DNA from: Paracoccaceae bacterium
GTDB taxonomy: Bacteria > Pseudomonadota > Alphaproteobacteria > Rhodobacterales > Rhodobacteraceae
NCBI GenBank assembly: GCA_002697345.1
Contig: NZVE01000072.1
Location: 84,187-148,186 of the forward strand
Reading direction: 5' to 3'
DNA length: 64,000 nt
Position numbers and translations under genes: made by a program. The notes below the pieces were generated by a model, which worked only from the letters and a program-made list of their open reading frames with translations, did no database searches and had not been told where the DNA came from. Numbering within the stretch: position 1 is the stretch's first letter; each line of letters starts with the position of its first letter. Below are positions 8,570 through 17,621 of this stretch, one piece after another.

Positions 8570-8953
8570 TTATTGATTACGCCTTGCTATGTTCTTTTTC
8601 CTGCGTAAATGTAAAAAATATATATATGGAGCTAATATGTAATCATAAAGAAATGACGAGATTTGTTTTATAACTGGCTGTCTAAAAATATGAAATAGCC
8701 AACGATATTTTGGCATTGTATTCCATAACGCTAAAAAACCTTCCATGCCTACTTTTACTTCTCCCTCAATGTCGACATGCAGTCTTCTTGCTGCAAGGTC
8801 AGCCGTGATGTTCCAGTGTGCCAAGCGTGAACTATTTAAATCATCGAACTGAATGGGAATTTTCTTATTGTTAGTATATTTTTGGTAATGTTTAATTTCA
8901 AAACTACAAATCGGACATTCCGCATTATATAAAACTCGTATGTTAGTTTTCAT
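8570..8953 (-). CDS. DUF393 (DCC-type thiol-disulfide oxidoreductase family) protein
   Basis: A 127-residue protein with the DUF393 signature: N-terminal strand I-R-V-L-Y-N-A-E followed by C-P-I-C (C13, C16), then F-D-D-L-N. In the family this is a thioredoxin-like fold with a CxxC pair; function is poorly defined. The mid-part contains a [10 protein letters not shown] segment, and the basic C-terminus suggests membrane association. The gene overlaps the end of rimO by 11 bp and is on the same strand, so it is translated from the rimO message. Confidence 0.8.
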   Translation of the reverse strand: MKTNIRVLYNAECPICSFEIKHYQKYTNNKKIPIQFDDLNSSRLAHWNITADLAARRLHVDIEGEVKVGMEGFLALWNTMPKYRWLFHIFRQPVIKQISSFLYDYILAPYIYFLHLRRKKNIARRNQ

Positions 8954-10340
8954 TTAATAATTCACCAAATAAGTCATAATCTGTTGCATCCGTTACTCTT
9001 ACTTTAACTATATCACCTTGTTTTAAGTATTTAGTTTCTTTATCAATAAATAAGTTACCGTCAATTTCTGGAGCATCTGACATCGTCCGACATATTGCTA
9101 GCTTATCTTTTACGCTATCTACAATTACATCGTATTTATTACCTACTTTGTTCTGTAGTTTTGTGCAGGAAATTGATTGAGCCTTGGTCATGAAGCGTTG
9201 CCAACGATCTTCTTTAATTTCATCTGAGATGTGATTAGGTAAATCATTAGATCTTGCTCCCTTTACATTCTCATACTTAAAGCAACCAATCCTATCCAAT
9301 TGAGCTTCGTCTAACCAGTCTAATAGTGTTTGAAACTCTTCTTCTGTCTCACCTGGAAAACCAACTATAAAAGTAGACCTAATCGACAAGTCTTTACATT
9401 CTGCTCTCCACGCCGATATTTCGTCAAGAGTTTTGGTCGAAGCTGCAGGTCTACTCATTCGCTTTAAAACGTCTGGATGTGCGTGCTGAAAGGGAATGTC
9501 CAAATATGGTAATACATTATTTTCCTTGTCAGCCATTATTGGAATTAGTTCACGGACATGTGGATAAGGATAAACGTAGTGAAGCCTAATCCAAGCCCCT
9601 AATGCTCCAAGTTCCCTGGTTAAATCAGTAATGTGGCTTTTGACTTCTTTATTGTTCCAGAGATTCTTTTTATATTTTAGATCAAGTCCGTACGCTGAAG
9701 TATCCTGAGAAATAATTAAGAGCTCTTTCACGCCTGAACGGACTAGTCTTTCTGCTTCTCTAAGAATGGCATGTGAAGGTCTAGAGTTTAGTTTTCCTCG
9801 CATAGAAGGGATAATACAGAATTTACATTTGTGGTTACAACCTTCAGAAATTTTCAGATAACTGTAGTGCCTTGGTGTTAATGAGACTTGCGGTGTGGGT
9901 AGTAAATCAAAAAATGGATTAGGCCTTGCTGGGACAGCACTATGCACGGCGTCCAACACCTTCTCGTATTGCTGAGGGCCTGTTACAGATAAAACATTTG
10001 GATGAGACTTTTTAATCAAGTTTTCTTCCACCCCTAGGCAACCAGTAACAATAACTTTCCCATTTTCTTCTAAAGCTTCCCCGATAGCCTCTAAACTTTC
10101 AATTTTTGCTGAATCTAAGAAACCGCAAGTGTTTACGATCACTGCGTCCGCACCAGAATAATCGGGACTAATAGAATACCCTTCTGCTCGTAATCTTGTT
10201 AAAATACGTTCACTATCAACTAAAGCTTTAGGACAACCAAGAGAGACCATACCGATGTTTGGTTGTCTTTTCTCAGAGTTGCTATCGATGTCTATTTTTG
10301 GGGCAATGTCTGGCCGTTTAGATTTTTGGTTTAAGGACAT
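8943..10340 (-). CDS. rimO: Ribosomal protein S12 (uS12) methylthiotransferase RimO
   Basis: A 465-residue radical-SAM methylthiotransferase modifying the conserved aspartate of ribosomal protein S12. The N-terminal UPF0004 domain holds the auxiliary-cluster cysteines C36, C72 and C101. The radical-SAM cluster motif is C168-x3-C172-x2-C175 (C-N-H-K-C-K-F-C). A TRAM domain follows from about residue 400. The motif [10 protein letters not shown] at 35-44 separates RimO from MiaB. The N-terminal 25 residues are a lineage extension. The gene is 30 bp downstream of gcrA on the same strand. Confidence 0.95.
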   Translation of the reverse strand: MSLNQKSKRPDIAPKIDIDSNSEKRQPNIGMVSLGCPKALVDSERILTRLRAEGYSISPDYSGADAVIVNTCGFLDSAKIESLEAIGEALEENGKVIVTGCLGVEENLIKKSHPNVLSVTGPQQYEKVLDAVHSAVPARPNPFFDLLPTPQVSLTPRHYSYLKISEGCNHKCKFCIIPSMRGKLNSRPSHAILREAERLVRSGVKELLIISQDTSAYGLDLKYKKNLWNNKEVKSHITDLTRELGALGAWIRLHYVYPYPHVRELIPIMADKENNVLPYLDIPFQHAHPDVLKRMSRPAASTKTLDEISAWRAECKDLSIRSTFIVGFPGETEEEFQTLLDWLDEAQLDRIGCFKYENVKGARSNDLPNHISDEIKEDRWQRFMTKAQSISCTKLQNKVGNKYDVIVDSVKDKLAICRTMSDAPEIDGNLFIDKETKYLKQGDIVKVRVTDATDYDLFGELLNEN

Positions 10341-10370
10341 TTGGCTTTTTCATAATTCACCTACTAATTA

Positions 10371-10931
10371 TTATCGGCGTCTATCTCTTCTGGTGCTCAT
10401 CGGTTGGAATGCAACCCCTACATGTGCTTCGCAGTAAGGTTTTCCCGCTTGAGCTGTTAAGCCACAGAACCAGAAATCTTCAGTAGCTGGGTCGCCTACT
10501 GGCCATTTGCAGGTTCTTTCAGTGAGTTCCATGACACTAAGTTTTTTTGCCTTTTTCTCAACTTCTCGTACAGTGGCGAGTGCCTCTGGACTAATTTCAT
10601 TAGCAGAAGGCTGTGGTGGTAGAGGTTGGCCTGCTTTGATAATTAATTTTGGCCTAGGGATCGGCTTTGCAAGAGCAGGTACCAAATCAGGTTTTTCCTC
10701 CACTGCTATTTTTGCTTTTATTGGAGCTTTTTTCTGATCTGGTGACGTCTTTTCTTTTACTGCTGTCTTAGCAGGTGAGCCACTTGTCCTATTTGACAGC
10801 CCTAGTCTATGCACTTTTCCTATAACGGCATTCCTGGTCACGCTTCCCAGCTGTTTAGCTATAAAGGACGCAGATTGACCTTCAACCCATAAGTTTTTTA
10901 GTATTTCTACGCGTTCGTCTGTCCAAGCCAT
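10371..10931 (-). CDS. gcrA: GcrA cell-cycle regulator
   Basis: A 186-residue GcrA family protein from the ATG at 10931 (MAWTDERVEILKNLW); a TTG two codons upstream is less likely. The N-terminal 45 residues form the helix-turn-helix domain, followed by a Lys/Ala/Pro-rich linker. The C-terminal region (T-C-K-W-P-V-G-D-P, F-C-G-L, Y-C-E-A-H) is the conserved part that in Caulobacter binds the primary sigma factor. GcrA activates promoters bearing N6-methylated GANTC sites made by CcrM. Two GANTC sites lie in its own upstream region, and three lie before rpoD in this window. It marks the genome as alphaproteobacterial. Confidence 0.93.
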   Translation of the reverse strand: MAWTDERVEILKNLWVEGQSASFIAKQLGSVTRNAVIGKVHRLGLSNRTSGSPAKTAVKEKTSPDQKKAPIKAKIAVEEKPDLVPALAKPIPRPKLIIKAGQPLPPQPSANEISPEALATVREVEKKAKKLSVMELTERTCKWPVGDPATEDFWFCGLTAQAGKPYCEAHVGVAFQPMSTRRDRRR

Positions 10932-11075
10932 AATCAAAACCTTAATTAAATTCGGCCTTTTTCTGGCCAGGATATAAGTAGCTTCCTACTCTCAATTTCC
11001 TTATATGTAAAACAATATAAGAAAATTATAACTTTTTATATAATGATTGAAATTCTGTATAGAAATTCTCTGTCA

Positions 11076-11129
11076 GAGTCAGAATCTTTTCACAGGCATT
11101 GACTATTAAGAATAATATATAAAATATAT
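11076..11129 (+). promoter_or_regulatory. Tandem GANTC sites and AT-rich promoter between gcrA and argD
   Basis: The 230-bp divergent gap holds two GANTC sites six bases apart: GAGTC at 11076-11080 and GAATC at 11082-11086. They lie 145-155 bp upstream of gcrA and 76-86 bp upstream of argD. Just after them, TTGACT (11099-11104) precedes a TATA-rich run (11111-11129) that could serve as -10 for argD. In alphaproteobacteria GANTC is the CcrM methylation site read by GcrA. The promoter call is weak because the -10 position is ambiguous. Confidence 0.4.
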
Positions 11130-11161
11130 GAATTTCTTATCAGTTTTAAGGATGTAAACTA

Positions 11162-12349
11162 ATGATTACACCAGTTTTGCCAAGTTACTCTAGAGCCCCT
11201 TTAAGTTTTGTTAAAGGAGAAGGCTCTTGGCTTTTTGATGAAGAAAATAAACGTTATCTTGATCTTGGTGCTGGTATTGCTGTCACCGCCCTAGGTCATG
11301 CTCATCCGGAGTTGGTGGATACTATCCAGGAACAAGCAAAAAAATTGTGGCATGTCTCAAATTTGTATGAAATTCCGAATCAGGAAGAGCTAGCTAACCG
11401 ATTGGTTGATGAAACATTTGCCGACACCGTCTTCTTTACCAACTCTGGAGCAGAATCGATGGAGTGTGCTATTAAAATGGCTCGGAAATATTGGTTTGAA
11501 AAAGGTGAATCGAACCGATCAACCATTATTACATTTGATAATGCTTTTCATGGTCGAACTATAGCAACAATATCTGCAGTTGGTTCCGAAAAACTTACTA
11601 AAGGATTTGGTCCATTGTTGCCTGGTTTTGTTCAAATTCCGATTGAAAAAGACGATTACTCTCAACTTGAAAGTGAAATTCAAGGCTCAGATGTTGCGGC
11701 AATTATCGTGGAGCCAATACAAGGCGAAGGTGGGATCATTCCGCTCTCAGATGAATTTTTAAAAGTAATTCGAAATTTATGTGACCAAACTGGTGTATTA
11801 CTAATATTTGACGAAATACAGTGTGGTGTTGGAAGAACTGGGAAATTATTTGCTCACGAATGGGCGGGTGTTTATCCCGATATTATGACAATTGCTAAAG
11901 GTATTGGAAATGGGTTTCCATTAGGTGCATGCCTTGCAACCGAAGAGGCGGCCTCAGGAATGACTGCGGGAACACATGGCTCTACTTATGGAGGGAACCC
12001 ACTTGCCTGTGCCGTTGGCTTGAAGGTGTTAGACATAATATCCCAACCTGATTTTTTGGCTGATGTTAATAAGAAGGCTGGCTTTTTCCGTCAGAAATTA
12101 GAGAGTTTAATAGCAGAGCATTCTGAAATATTTGAGCTAGTCAGAGGGCAGGGCTTTATGCTTGGGATTAAGTGCAAGGTTCCAAACATGGATGTAGTTG
12201 CAAACGCTTACGAACATAACCTATTATTAGTTCCTGGAGGAGATAACGTTATTCGACTACTTCCAGCTTTAAACATTTGTGAAGTAGAACTTACAGAGGC
12301 TTTTCATAGGTTAGAACAAACAGCTCTATCACTAGAGGCAGCCCTTTGA
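11162..12349 (+). CDS. argD: Acetylornithine/succinyldiaminopimelate aminotransferase
   Basis: A 395-residue class III PLP aminotransferase. The PLP lysine is K246 ([13 protein letters not shown]); D217 in [12 protein letters not shown] contacts the pyridine nitrogen; N-S-G-A-E is at 94-98. It converts N-acetylglutamate semialdehyde to N-acetylornithine in arginine synthesis and can act in the DAP branch, which would feed the meso-DAP used by MurE later in the window. AAGGA lies before the ATG. The stop overlaps the argF start (TTGA), giving an argDF operon as in other Rhodobacteraceae. Confidence 0.95.
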   Translation: MITPVLPSYSRAPLSFVKGEGSWLFDEENKRYLDLGAGIAVTALGHAHPELVDTIQEQAKKLWHVSNLYEIPNQEELANRLVDETFADTVFFTNSGAESMECAIKMARKYWFEKGESNRSTIITFDNAFHGRTIATISAVGSEKLTKGFGPLLPGFVQIPIEKDDYSQLESEIQGSDVAAIIVEPIQGEGGIIPLSDEFLKVIRNLCDQTGVLLIFDEIQCGVGRTGKLFAHEWAGVYPDIMTIAKGIGNGFPLGACLATEEAASGMTAGTHGSTYGGNPLACAVGLKVLDIISQPDFLADVNKKAGFFRQKLESLIAEHSEIFELVRGQGFMLGIKCKVPNMDVVANAYEHNLLLVPGGDNVIRLLPALNICEVELTEAFHRLEQTALSLEAAL

Positions 12350-13275
12350 AACATTTTCTAGATATTGACCAAGTTAGTGCTGAGGATCTGAGTTCTATTA
12401 TTGACGACGCCATGCAAGTCAAAGAATCCCGCAAGGGTTTTACTAATGGACAACTCGATAGAGACGTATCTCTTGCCGGGTGCGTTGTAGCATTAATATT
12501 TGAAAAGCCGTCAACTCGAACTAGAGTTTCTTTTGACGTTGGAGTTCGACAGTTGGGCGGCCAAAGTTTAATTTTAAGTGGAGCAGATATGCAATTAGGG
12601 CATGGTGAATCTGTAAGTGATACAGCCCAAGTTTTATCAAGATATGTTGATCTTATTATGATACGAACCTTTTCTGCAGAAACTTTAAGAGAGTTATCTG
12701 AACATTCTACAGTTCCGGTTATAAACGGTTTGACAGACCATTCTCACCCCTGTCAAATTATGGCAGATATATTAACTTTTGAAGAGAAAAGAGGATCAAT
12801 TTCGGGCAAGGAAGTACTCTGGATTGGAGATGGAAATAACGTTTGCAATTCCCTTATTCAGGCATCAGCAAAATTCAATTTTTTATTAAAGTTTTCTGGG
12901 CCAAGTGCTTTAGATCCGGACAAAAAAGTAGTGAAAGCCGCCATCGCTGACGGCGCAGCTTTTGAGATTCAAAGAGACGTTGATGCAGCTGTAAAAAGTG
13001 CTGATCTAATTATCACGGATAGCTGGGTTTCAATGCATCATTCAGAGTCTGATCGAAGTTCGCTTCATAATGTTCTTGCTGAATATCAAGTGAACGAAAA
13101 TTTGATGAACAAAACAAAAAAAGATGCGTTATTTATGCACTGTTTGCCTGCCCATAGAGGCGAAGAAGTGACATCGCAGGTGTTAGATGGAAAGAACTCT
13201 GTGGTTTTTGACGAGGCTGAGAATAGGCTACATGTTCAAAAAGCAATTATGAGATGGTGTTTAAACAAAAATTAA
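12346..13275 (+). CDS. argF: Ornithine carbamoyltransferase
   Basis: A 309-residue anabolic OTCase converting ornithine and carbamoyl phosphate to citrulline. Carbamoyl-phosphate motif S-T-R-T-R lies at 56-60, H-P-C-Q at 134-137, and the ornithine-binding H-C-L-P at 265-268. The usual S-M-G loop reads D-S-W-V-S-M (225-230). The start is TTG at 12346, sharing bases with the argD stop, so translation is coupled. The 216-bp gap after it contains no recognisable gene. Confidence 0.95.
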   Translation: MKHFLDIDQVSAEDLSSIIDDAMQVKESRKGFTNGQLDRDVSLAGCVVALIFEKPSTRTRVSFDVGVRQLGGQSLILSGADMQLGHGESVSDTAQVLSRYVDLIMIRTFSAETLRELSEHSTVPVINGLTDHSHPCQIMADILTFEEKRGSISGKEVLWIGDGNNVCNSLIQASAKFNFLLKFSGPSALDPDKKVVKAAIADGAAFEIQRDVDAAVKSADLIITDSWVSMHHSESDRSSLHNVLAEYQVNENLMNKTKKDALFMHCLPAHRGEEVTSQVLDGKNSVVFDEAENRLHVQKAIMRWCLNKN

Positions 13276-13491
13276 TTGACAGTGTTGCTAGTACTCATGA
13301 GAGAATACTACGAAAACAATAGCTTTTATGATGAAAATAATTCTATGAGTAACTCTATACTTGAAAGGTTATCTCCTTTTAAATATTATAGTAAAATTTT
13401 CTTAACCCGTTTTTATATTAATACCGATTGTTCTTTTAATATCTTAGTCTAGCCGCTATACGCCGCTTAACCATATGAGGGAGTAATAAAG

Positions 13492-14283
13492 TTGCAGGGC
13501 AGTGCCAATCTTAATTTAATGATCAAAGCGGCTAGGGTTGCAGGTAGGAGCTTGACAAAAGATTTCCGAGAAGTGGAAAATTTACAGGTTTCGATCAAAG
13601 GTGCAGGAGATTTTGTTTCTAGAGCTGATCGAGCCGCAGAACAGATCATTAAAGAGGAACTACTGCAAGCAAGGGCAACATACGGTTGGTTGGGTGAAGA
13701 AAGTGAGCCGATTAAGGGTGAGGATCCAACTCGAAGATGGATTGTTGATCCTCTCGACGGGACCACAAATTTTTTGCATGGTCTTCCCCACTGGGCTATT
13801 TCGATAGCCTTAGAACATAAAAACGAAATAGTTTCGGCCGTAATATATGATCCGTGCACGGATGAAATGTTTATTTCGGAAAAAGGTCAAGGTGCTTGGC
13901 TAAATGATACTCGATTACGAGTTTCAGGTCGCAAGAGAATGCAAGAAACTATTTTTGCCACAGGGGTTCCCTTTTCAGGTGATGAAAACCTCGCTGTTTC
14001 ACTAAAAGAATTAGGGATGTTATTACCTAAGTGCGCAGGAGTTCGAAGCTTTGGAGCTGCTGCCCTTGACCTTGCTTATGTTGCCGCTGGACGGTTTGAT
14101 GGATTTTGGCAGAGGGGTCTACAGCCTTGGGATACGGCAGCAGGAATTCTAATTATTAGAGAAAGTGGAGGGTTGGTCGAGAGTATAAACCCTGACAAAA
14201 ATGAACTTGAGGATGGAGAACTTATTGCTGGAAATGGTGAAATTTTTGAACAATTTTCGACAATTATAAGATCTTCTTCTTAA
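13492..14283 (+). CDS. suhB: Inositol monophosphatase family protein (SuhB-like)
   Basis: A 263-residue Mg-dependent phosphatase. Metal-binding signatures are E70 in G-E-E and D-P-L-D-G-T-T-N-F at 86-94; the second family motif W-D-T-A-A-G follows near residue 220. The family hydrolyses myo-inositol 1-phosphate, and in E. coli SuhB also binds the transcription machinery. The start is TTG at 13492 behind GAGGGAG; the N-terminus (Q-G-S-A-N-L-N-L-M) fits the family. It is convergent with ygfZ, with only 10 bp between stops. Inositol phosphatase versus another phosphomonoesterase activity cannot be separated by sequence. Confidence 0.88.
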   Translation: MQGSANLNLMIKAARVAGRSLTKDFREVENLQVSIKGAGDFVSRADRAAEQIIKEELLQARATYGWLGEESEPIKGEDPTRRWIVDPLDGTTNFLHGLPHWAISIALEHKNEIVSAVIYDPCTDEMFISEKGQGAWLNDTRLRVSGRKRMQETIFATGVPFSGDENLAVSLKELGMLLPKCAGVRSFGAAALDLAYVAAGRFDGFWQRGLQPWDTAAGILIIRESGGLVESINPDKNELEDGELIAGNGEIFEQFSTIIRSSS

Positions 14284-14293
14284 TATAACGAGC

Positions 14294-15046
14294 CTAGTTC
14301 TCAATTATGACAGTCGCTTCGCCTGCTTTCATTTTTGGAGAAGCGCGGTCAAGCTTAAGAAAAGCCAATCCATACCCACCTGATTGAGAGTATAACACTC
14401 CAGCTGGCCGGCCGTCAGCTAGTATTTCAGTGCCAACAGGGGTTTCTCCAATTACTGAAACTTTTATCAAACCTTTTCTTAAGGTAGTTTTGTGTTTCAT
14501 TCTAGCAGTTATTTCTTGGCCAACATAACAACCTTTTTTGAAATCAACACCATTTAATTTTTCAAAGCCTGCTTCTAGAATATAGGTCTTATCTCGAATT
14601 AATTCTACATTTGTTTCTGGAATACCGTATGCTACCCTTAGCTTTTTCCAATCTACTCCTTGATTTATTGAGCTATTTTCATATGATCTCCAACCCAAAG
14701 CTTCATGTCTGGGATCCTTAAAAGCGCCTATAGGTGGGTTATCAATTCCTGTAGATACACTTATATTAGTCTTAATTATATCTACTTTTGCTCTTAAACG
14801 GTAAAGCAATAATTTTGTTTGTAGATCGTCACTAACTTCTTTGGATACATCAATTAATATACGGCCTTTATAAGCAATGATAAAGAAATCCACAAAATAC
14901 TTTCCTTGTGGTGTTAACATAGCAGCATAGATAATGCCCTTACCTAATTTCTCTATGTCGTTTGTTATAAGGCCTTGGAGAAAATTTAGCGTTTCTTCAC
15001 CGGATATTTCAATGATAGTACGGTTTCTTTTAGAGCTCACAAGCAA
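14294..15046 (-). CDS. ygfZ: Folate-binding protein YgfZ (iron-sulfur cluster repair)
   Basis: A 250-residue GcvT-fold protein with the diagnostic motif K-G-C-Y-V-G-Q-E at 171-178, whose cysteine is essential in E. coli YgfZ. The family supports maturation or repair of certain Fe-S enzymes, including radical-SAM methylthiotransferases such as those related to RimO. Start is TTG at 15046 (or GTG at 15040). It is preceded by AAGGAGGT, one of the strongest Shine-Dalgarno sequences in the window, which compensates for the weak start codon. Confidence 0.9.
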   Translation of the reverse strand: MLVSSKRNRTIIEISGEETLNFLQGLITNDIEKLGKGIIYAAMLTPQGKYFVDFFIIAYKGRILIDVSKEVSDDLQTKLLLYRLRAKVDIIKTNISVSTGIDNPPIGAFKDPRHEALGWRSYENSSINQGVDWKKLRVAYGIPETNVELIRDKTYILEAGFEKLNGVDFKKGCYVGQEITARMKHKTTLRKGLIKVSVIGETPVGTEILADGRPAGVLYSQSGGYGLAFLKLDRASPKMKAGEATVIIEN

Positions 15047-15061
15047 AGTACCTCCTTATGA

Positions 15062-15090
15062 AGCATAACATTCTTTCGTTTAATTATGCT
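15062..15090. repeat. Inverted repeat in the ygfZ/aminotransferase divergent gap
   Basis: AGCATAA (15062-15068) and TTATGCT (15084-15090) form a 7-bp inverted repeat with a 15-bp spacer, just upstream of ygfZ. The rest of the 277-bp gap is very AT-rich, with a short direct repeat of CGTAT near 15210-15225. It could be an operator; there is no further support. Confidence 0.25.
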
Positions 15091-15323
15091 CTGCATAAAA
15101 TGAATGATAGCTTTTTATCAAAATAATTTAGTTTTCAAAATATTATAATAGACATTTTTGTTATTATTTTATCAATGGCAAAAATTATTTTCTATAAAAC
15201 CTGCATATCGTATAAATCGTATTGTTATTTTGTTATAGATCGTGTCTGTAACTGGTGAACTTATAAAACACTATCAATTTATTGAGTTTATCAATGGATT
15301 CATATTTAAGGAAAGACAAGGAA

Positions 15324-16523
15324 ATGTCATTAGCTAATGGAAGAAGTATTTTAGCAATCCCTGGGCCGTCTGTAATACCTGATCGGGTATTAAATGCGAT
15401 GCATACTGCGGCACCAAATATTTATGTTGGGTCTCTATTAGACACTACAGACAGTCTTGTCCCTGATTTGAAAAAAATAGCTAAGACTGATGGCTACGTA
15501 GCTATGTATATCGGAAATGGTCACGCTGCTTGGGAAGCCTCTCTAGCTAATGTGTTGGCTTTAGGAGATAATATTCTTGTGTTGGCTACAGGGCGCTTTG
15601 GACATAGCTGGGCAGAAATGGCAAAACAAAGGGGTCTAGAGGTTGAGTTGGTCGACTTTGGACATAGAAGTGTAGTTCAAGGTGAAACTGTTGAACAGAT
15701 ACTAAATGAAGACAAAAAGAAAAAAATCAAGGCAGTACTAGTTGTTCAGGTAGATACTGCCACAAGCGCTAAAACGGATATTTTAGGCATCAGACAGTTG
15801 ATTAATAAATGTAATCACCCGGCACTATTAATGGTAGATAGTATAGCTTGTCTGGGATGTGATGAAATGCATATGGATCGATGGGGTGTCGACGTGATGG
15901 TGGCTGGTTGCCAGAAGGGGTTAATGGTCCCTCCAGGTATGAGTTTTGTGTTTTTTAATGAAAAAGCTATGGATCGCAGGAAGAGTTTGAAGTTAGTTTC
16001 AAGTTATTGGGATTGGATCCCTCGGGCTCAACCAGGTCATTTTTATGAATACTTTTGTGGTACTGCTCCTACGCACCATTTACTTGGGCTGCGAGAAGCT
16101 CTGACTATGATCTTAAATGAAGAGGGGTTAGATTCGGTCTGGAAAAGACATAAAATTCTTGCGAGTTCAATATGGTCAGCCTTAGATAGATGGAGCTCTG
16201 AAGGTTCTTTAGAGCTAAACATTAAAGAACCAAAGAATAGAAGCCATGCTGTCACTGCTATTAGAATTGATCCTTCACATGGAACTAAGTTGCGTAATTG
16301 GTTAACTGACAACACTGGTGTTACACTTGGTATTGGTATTGGGATGGCTGATCCTAATGATCCAGCATGGCACGGTTTTTTTCGAATTGGGCATATGGGA
16401 CATTTAAATGCTCATATGGTTTTAGGAACTTTAGGGTCTATTGATGCAGGCTTGAAATCTTTAAAAATCCCACATGGGGATGGTGCTCTAGAAGCAGCGT
16501 CTTTAATTTGTGCTGATAGCTGA
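15324..16523 (+). CDS. Class V aminotransferase (alanine/serine-glyoxylate or pyridoxamine-pyruvate type)
   Basis: A 399-residue PLP enzyme from the ATG at 15324 (MSLANGRSILAIPGPS), the usual start of the Rhodobacteraceae relatives. A TTG at 15282 and an ATG at 15294 in frame would add 14 or 10 residues without homology. PLP lysine is K198 (G-C-Q-K-G-L), the pyridine-N aspartate is D172 (M-V-D-S-I), and the P-G-P-S motif is at 13-16. The family includes serine-glyoxylate, alanine-glyoxylate and pyridoxamine-pyruvate aminotransferases; the substrate is open. It ends inside the convergent hisC gene, overlapping 21 bp. Confidence 0.88.
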   Translation: MSLANGRSILAIPGPSVIPDRVLNAMHTAAPNIYVGSLLDTTDSLVPDLKKIAKTDGYVAMYIGNGHAAWEASLANVLALGDNILVLATGRFGHSWAEMAKQRGLEVELVDFGHRSVVQGETVEQILNEDKKKKIKAVLVVQVDTATSAKTDILGIRQLINKCNHPALLMVDSIACLGCDEMHMDRWGVDVMVAGCQKGLMVPPGMSFVFFNEKAMDRRKSLKLVSSYWDWIPRAQPGHFYEYFCGTAPTHHLLGLREALTMILNEEGLDSVWKRHKILASSIWSALDRWSSEGSLELNIKEPKNRSHAVTAIRIDPSHGTKLRNWLTDNTGVTLGIGIGMADPNDPAWHGFFRIGHMGHLNAHMVLGTLGSIDAGLKSLKIPHGDGALEAASLICADS

Positions 16524-17618
16524 CAGTGCACGAGGCAATATTTTCTCTAAAAGCTCAAGATCCTTGTTTGTCCCACAGCTAATTCGGATTGCTCTATCTT
16601 GTGGCATTACAAACGGCATTCTAACAAATATTCCATTATCTACTAACTGCCTAAGAAGTTTACGTGCAAAATCTCCATCTGAATTGCAGTCGATACAAAC
16701 AAAATTAGCAGAGGACGGAATAGGCTTTAGTCCGTTATTTAGAGCTATCTTAGCTATTTTATCCCTAGATTCTTTTACTATTAAAACTGTCTTATCTAGG
16801 TGATCTTGATCTAAAAGGGCATGGAGGGCACCAATTTGAGAAATTCTACTAACACCGAAGTGGTTACGAATTTTATCGAAACCCCTGATTAACTCGGGAT
16901 GTCCAATCCCATAGCCTATTCGCGCACCTGCAAGCCCATAACCTTTAGAAAAAGTTCGCATTCGTATTACTTTTGAAGAACTTGGATCTAGCTTAGGAGC
17001 CACGTCTTTGTCCGCAAACTCTATATAAGCTTCGTCTAAAATAAGAAGGCACCCATCTGGTACTGAGCTAATTAGCTTTGTTATCACTGTTCTAGAGTGG
17101 CATGTTCCCATTGGATTGTCTGGATTAGCGAGGTAGATAAGTTTAGCACCTACCTCTACAGCTTTGTTTATTAAAGCGTCTGGATCTTCCATATCGCTTT
17201 TGTAAGGAACTTTGTGTAATACTCCGCCGTATCCTGAGACATGAAAGTTAAAGGTTGGATATGCTCCGTTAGAGGTTACTACAGTATCTCCAGGTTTAAT
17301 CAGCATTCGAGCAAGGTAACCTAATAACCCATCTATACCTTCTCCGATTATAATCTCATTTTTATTTATTTTATGATGATCAGCAAGTGCTTCCTTTAAA
17401 TCATGATTTTCAGGATCTCCATACATCCAAATATTTTTTGATTCTTGTTGCATTGCCTTTATGGCATTGGGAGATGGGCCAAATACATTTTCGTTTGCAC
17501 CGAGTCTTGCTAAAAACTTTGAGGAACGGAGTCGTTCTTGCGTCTCAGGACCTACAAATGGGACAGAGCTTGGAAGGCTGTCCATGAGTGGTGTGAACTT
17601 TATTGCATTTTTAACCAT
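16503..17618 (-). CDS. hisC: Histidinol-phosphate aminotransferase family enzyme
   Basis: A 371-residue class I/II PLP aminotransferase of the HisC branch. Motifs: N-P-D-N-P at 165-169, D-E-A-Y at 195-198, PLP lysine K225 in T-F-S-K-G-Y-G-L-A-G, and a C-terminal R-I-S-C-G-T. HisC converts imidazole acetol phosphate to histidinol phosphate; relatives in this branch can also transaminate aromatic amino acids. No other his gene is nearby, so the assignment rests on family. It lies 3 bp after valS on the same strand and overlaps the convergent class V aminotransferase. Confidence 0.82.
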   Translation of the reverse strand: MVKNAIKFTPLMDSLPSSVPFVGPETQERLRSSKFLARLGANENVFGPSPNAIKAMQQESKNIWMYGDPENHDLKEALADHHKINKNEIIIGEGIDGLLGYLARMLIKPGDTVVTSNGAYPTFNFHVSGYGGVLHKVPYKSDMEDPDALINKAVEVGAKLIYLANPDNPMGTCHSRTVITKLISSVPDGCLLILDEAYIEFADKDVAPKLDPSSSKVIRMRTFSKGYGLAGARIGYGIGHPELIRGFDKIRNHFGVSRISQIGALHALLDQDHLDKTVLIVKESRDKIAKIALNNGLKPIPSSANFVCIDCNSDGDFARKLLRQLVDNGIFVRMPFVMPQDRAIRISCGTNKDLELLEKILPRALSAISTN

Positions 17619-17621
17619 AAT

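Noticed and set aside
13276..13491. suhB-associated small RNA upstream of the SuhB-like gene
   Set aside because: I looked for a GC-rich hairpin or terminator in this 216-bp AT-rich gap and found none convincing.
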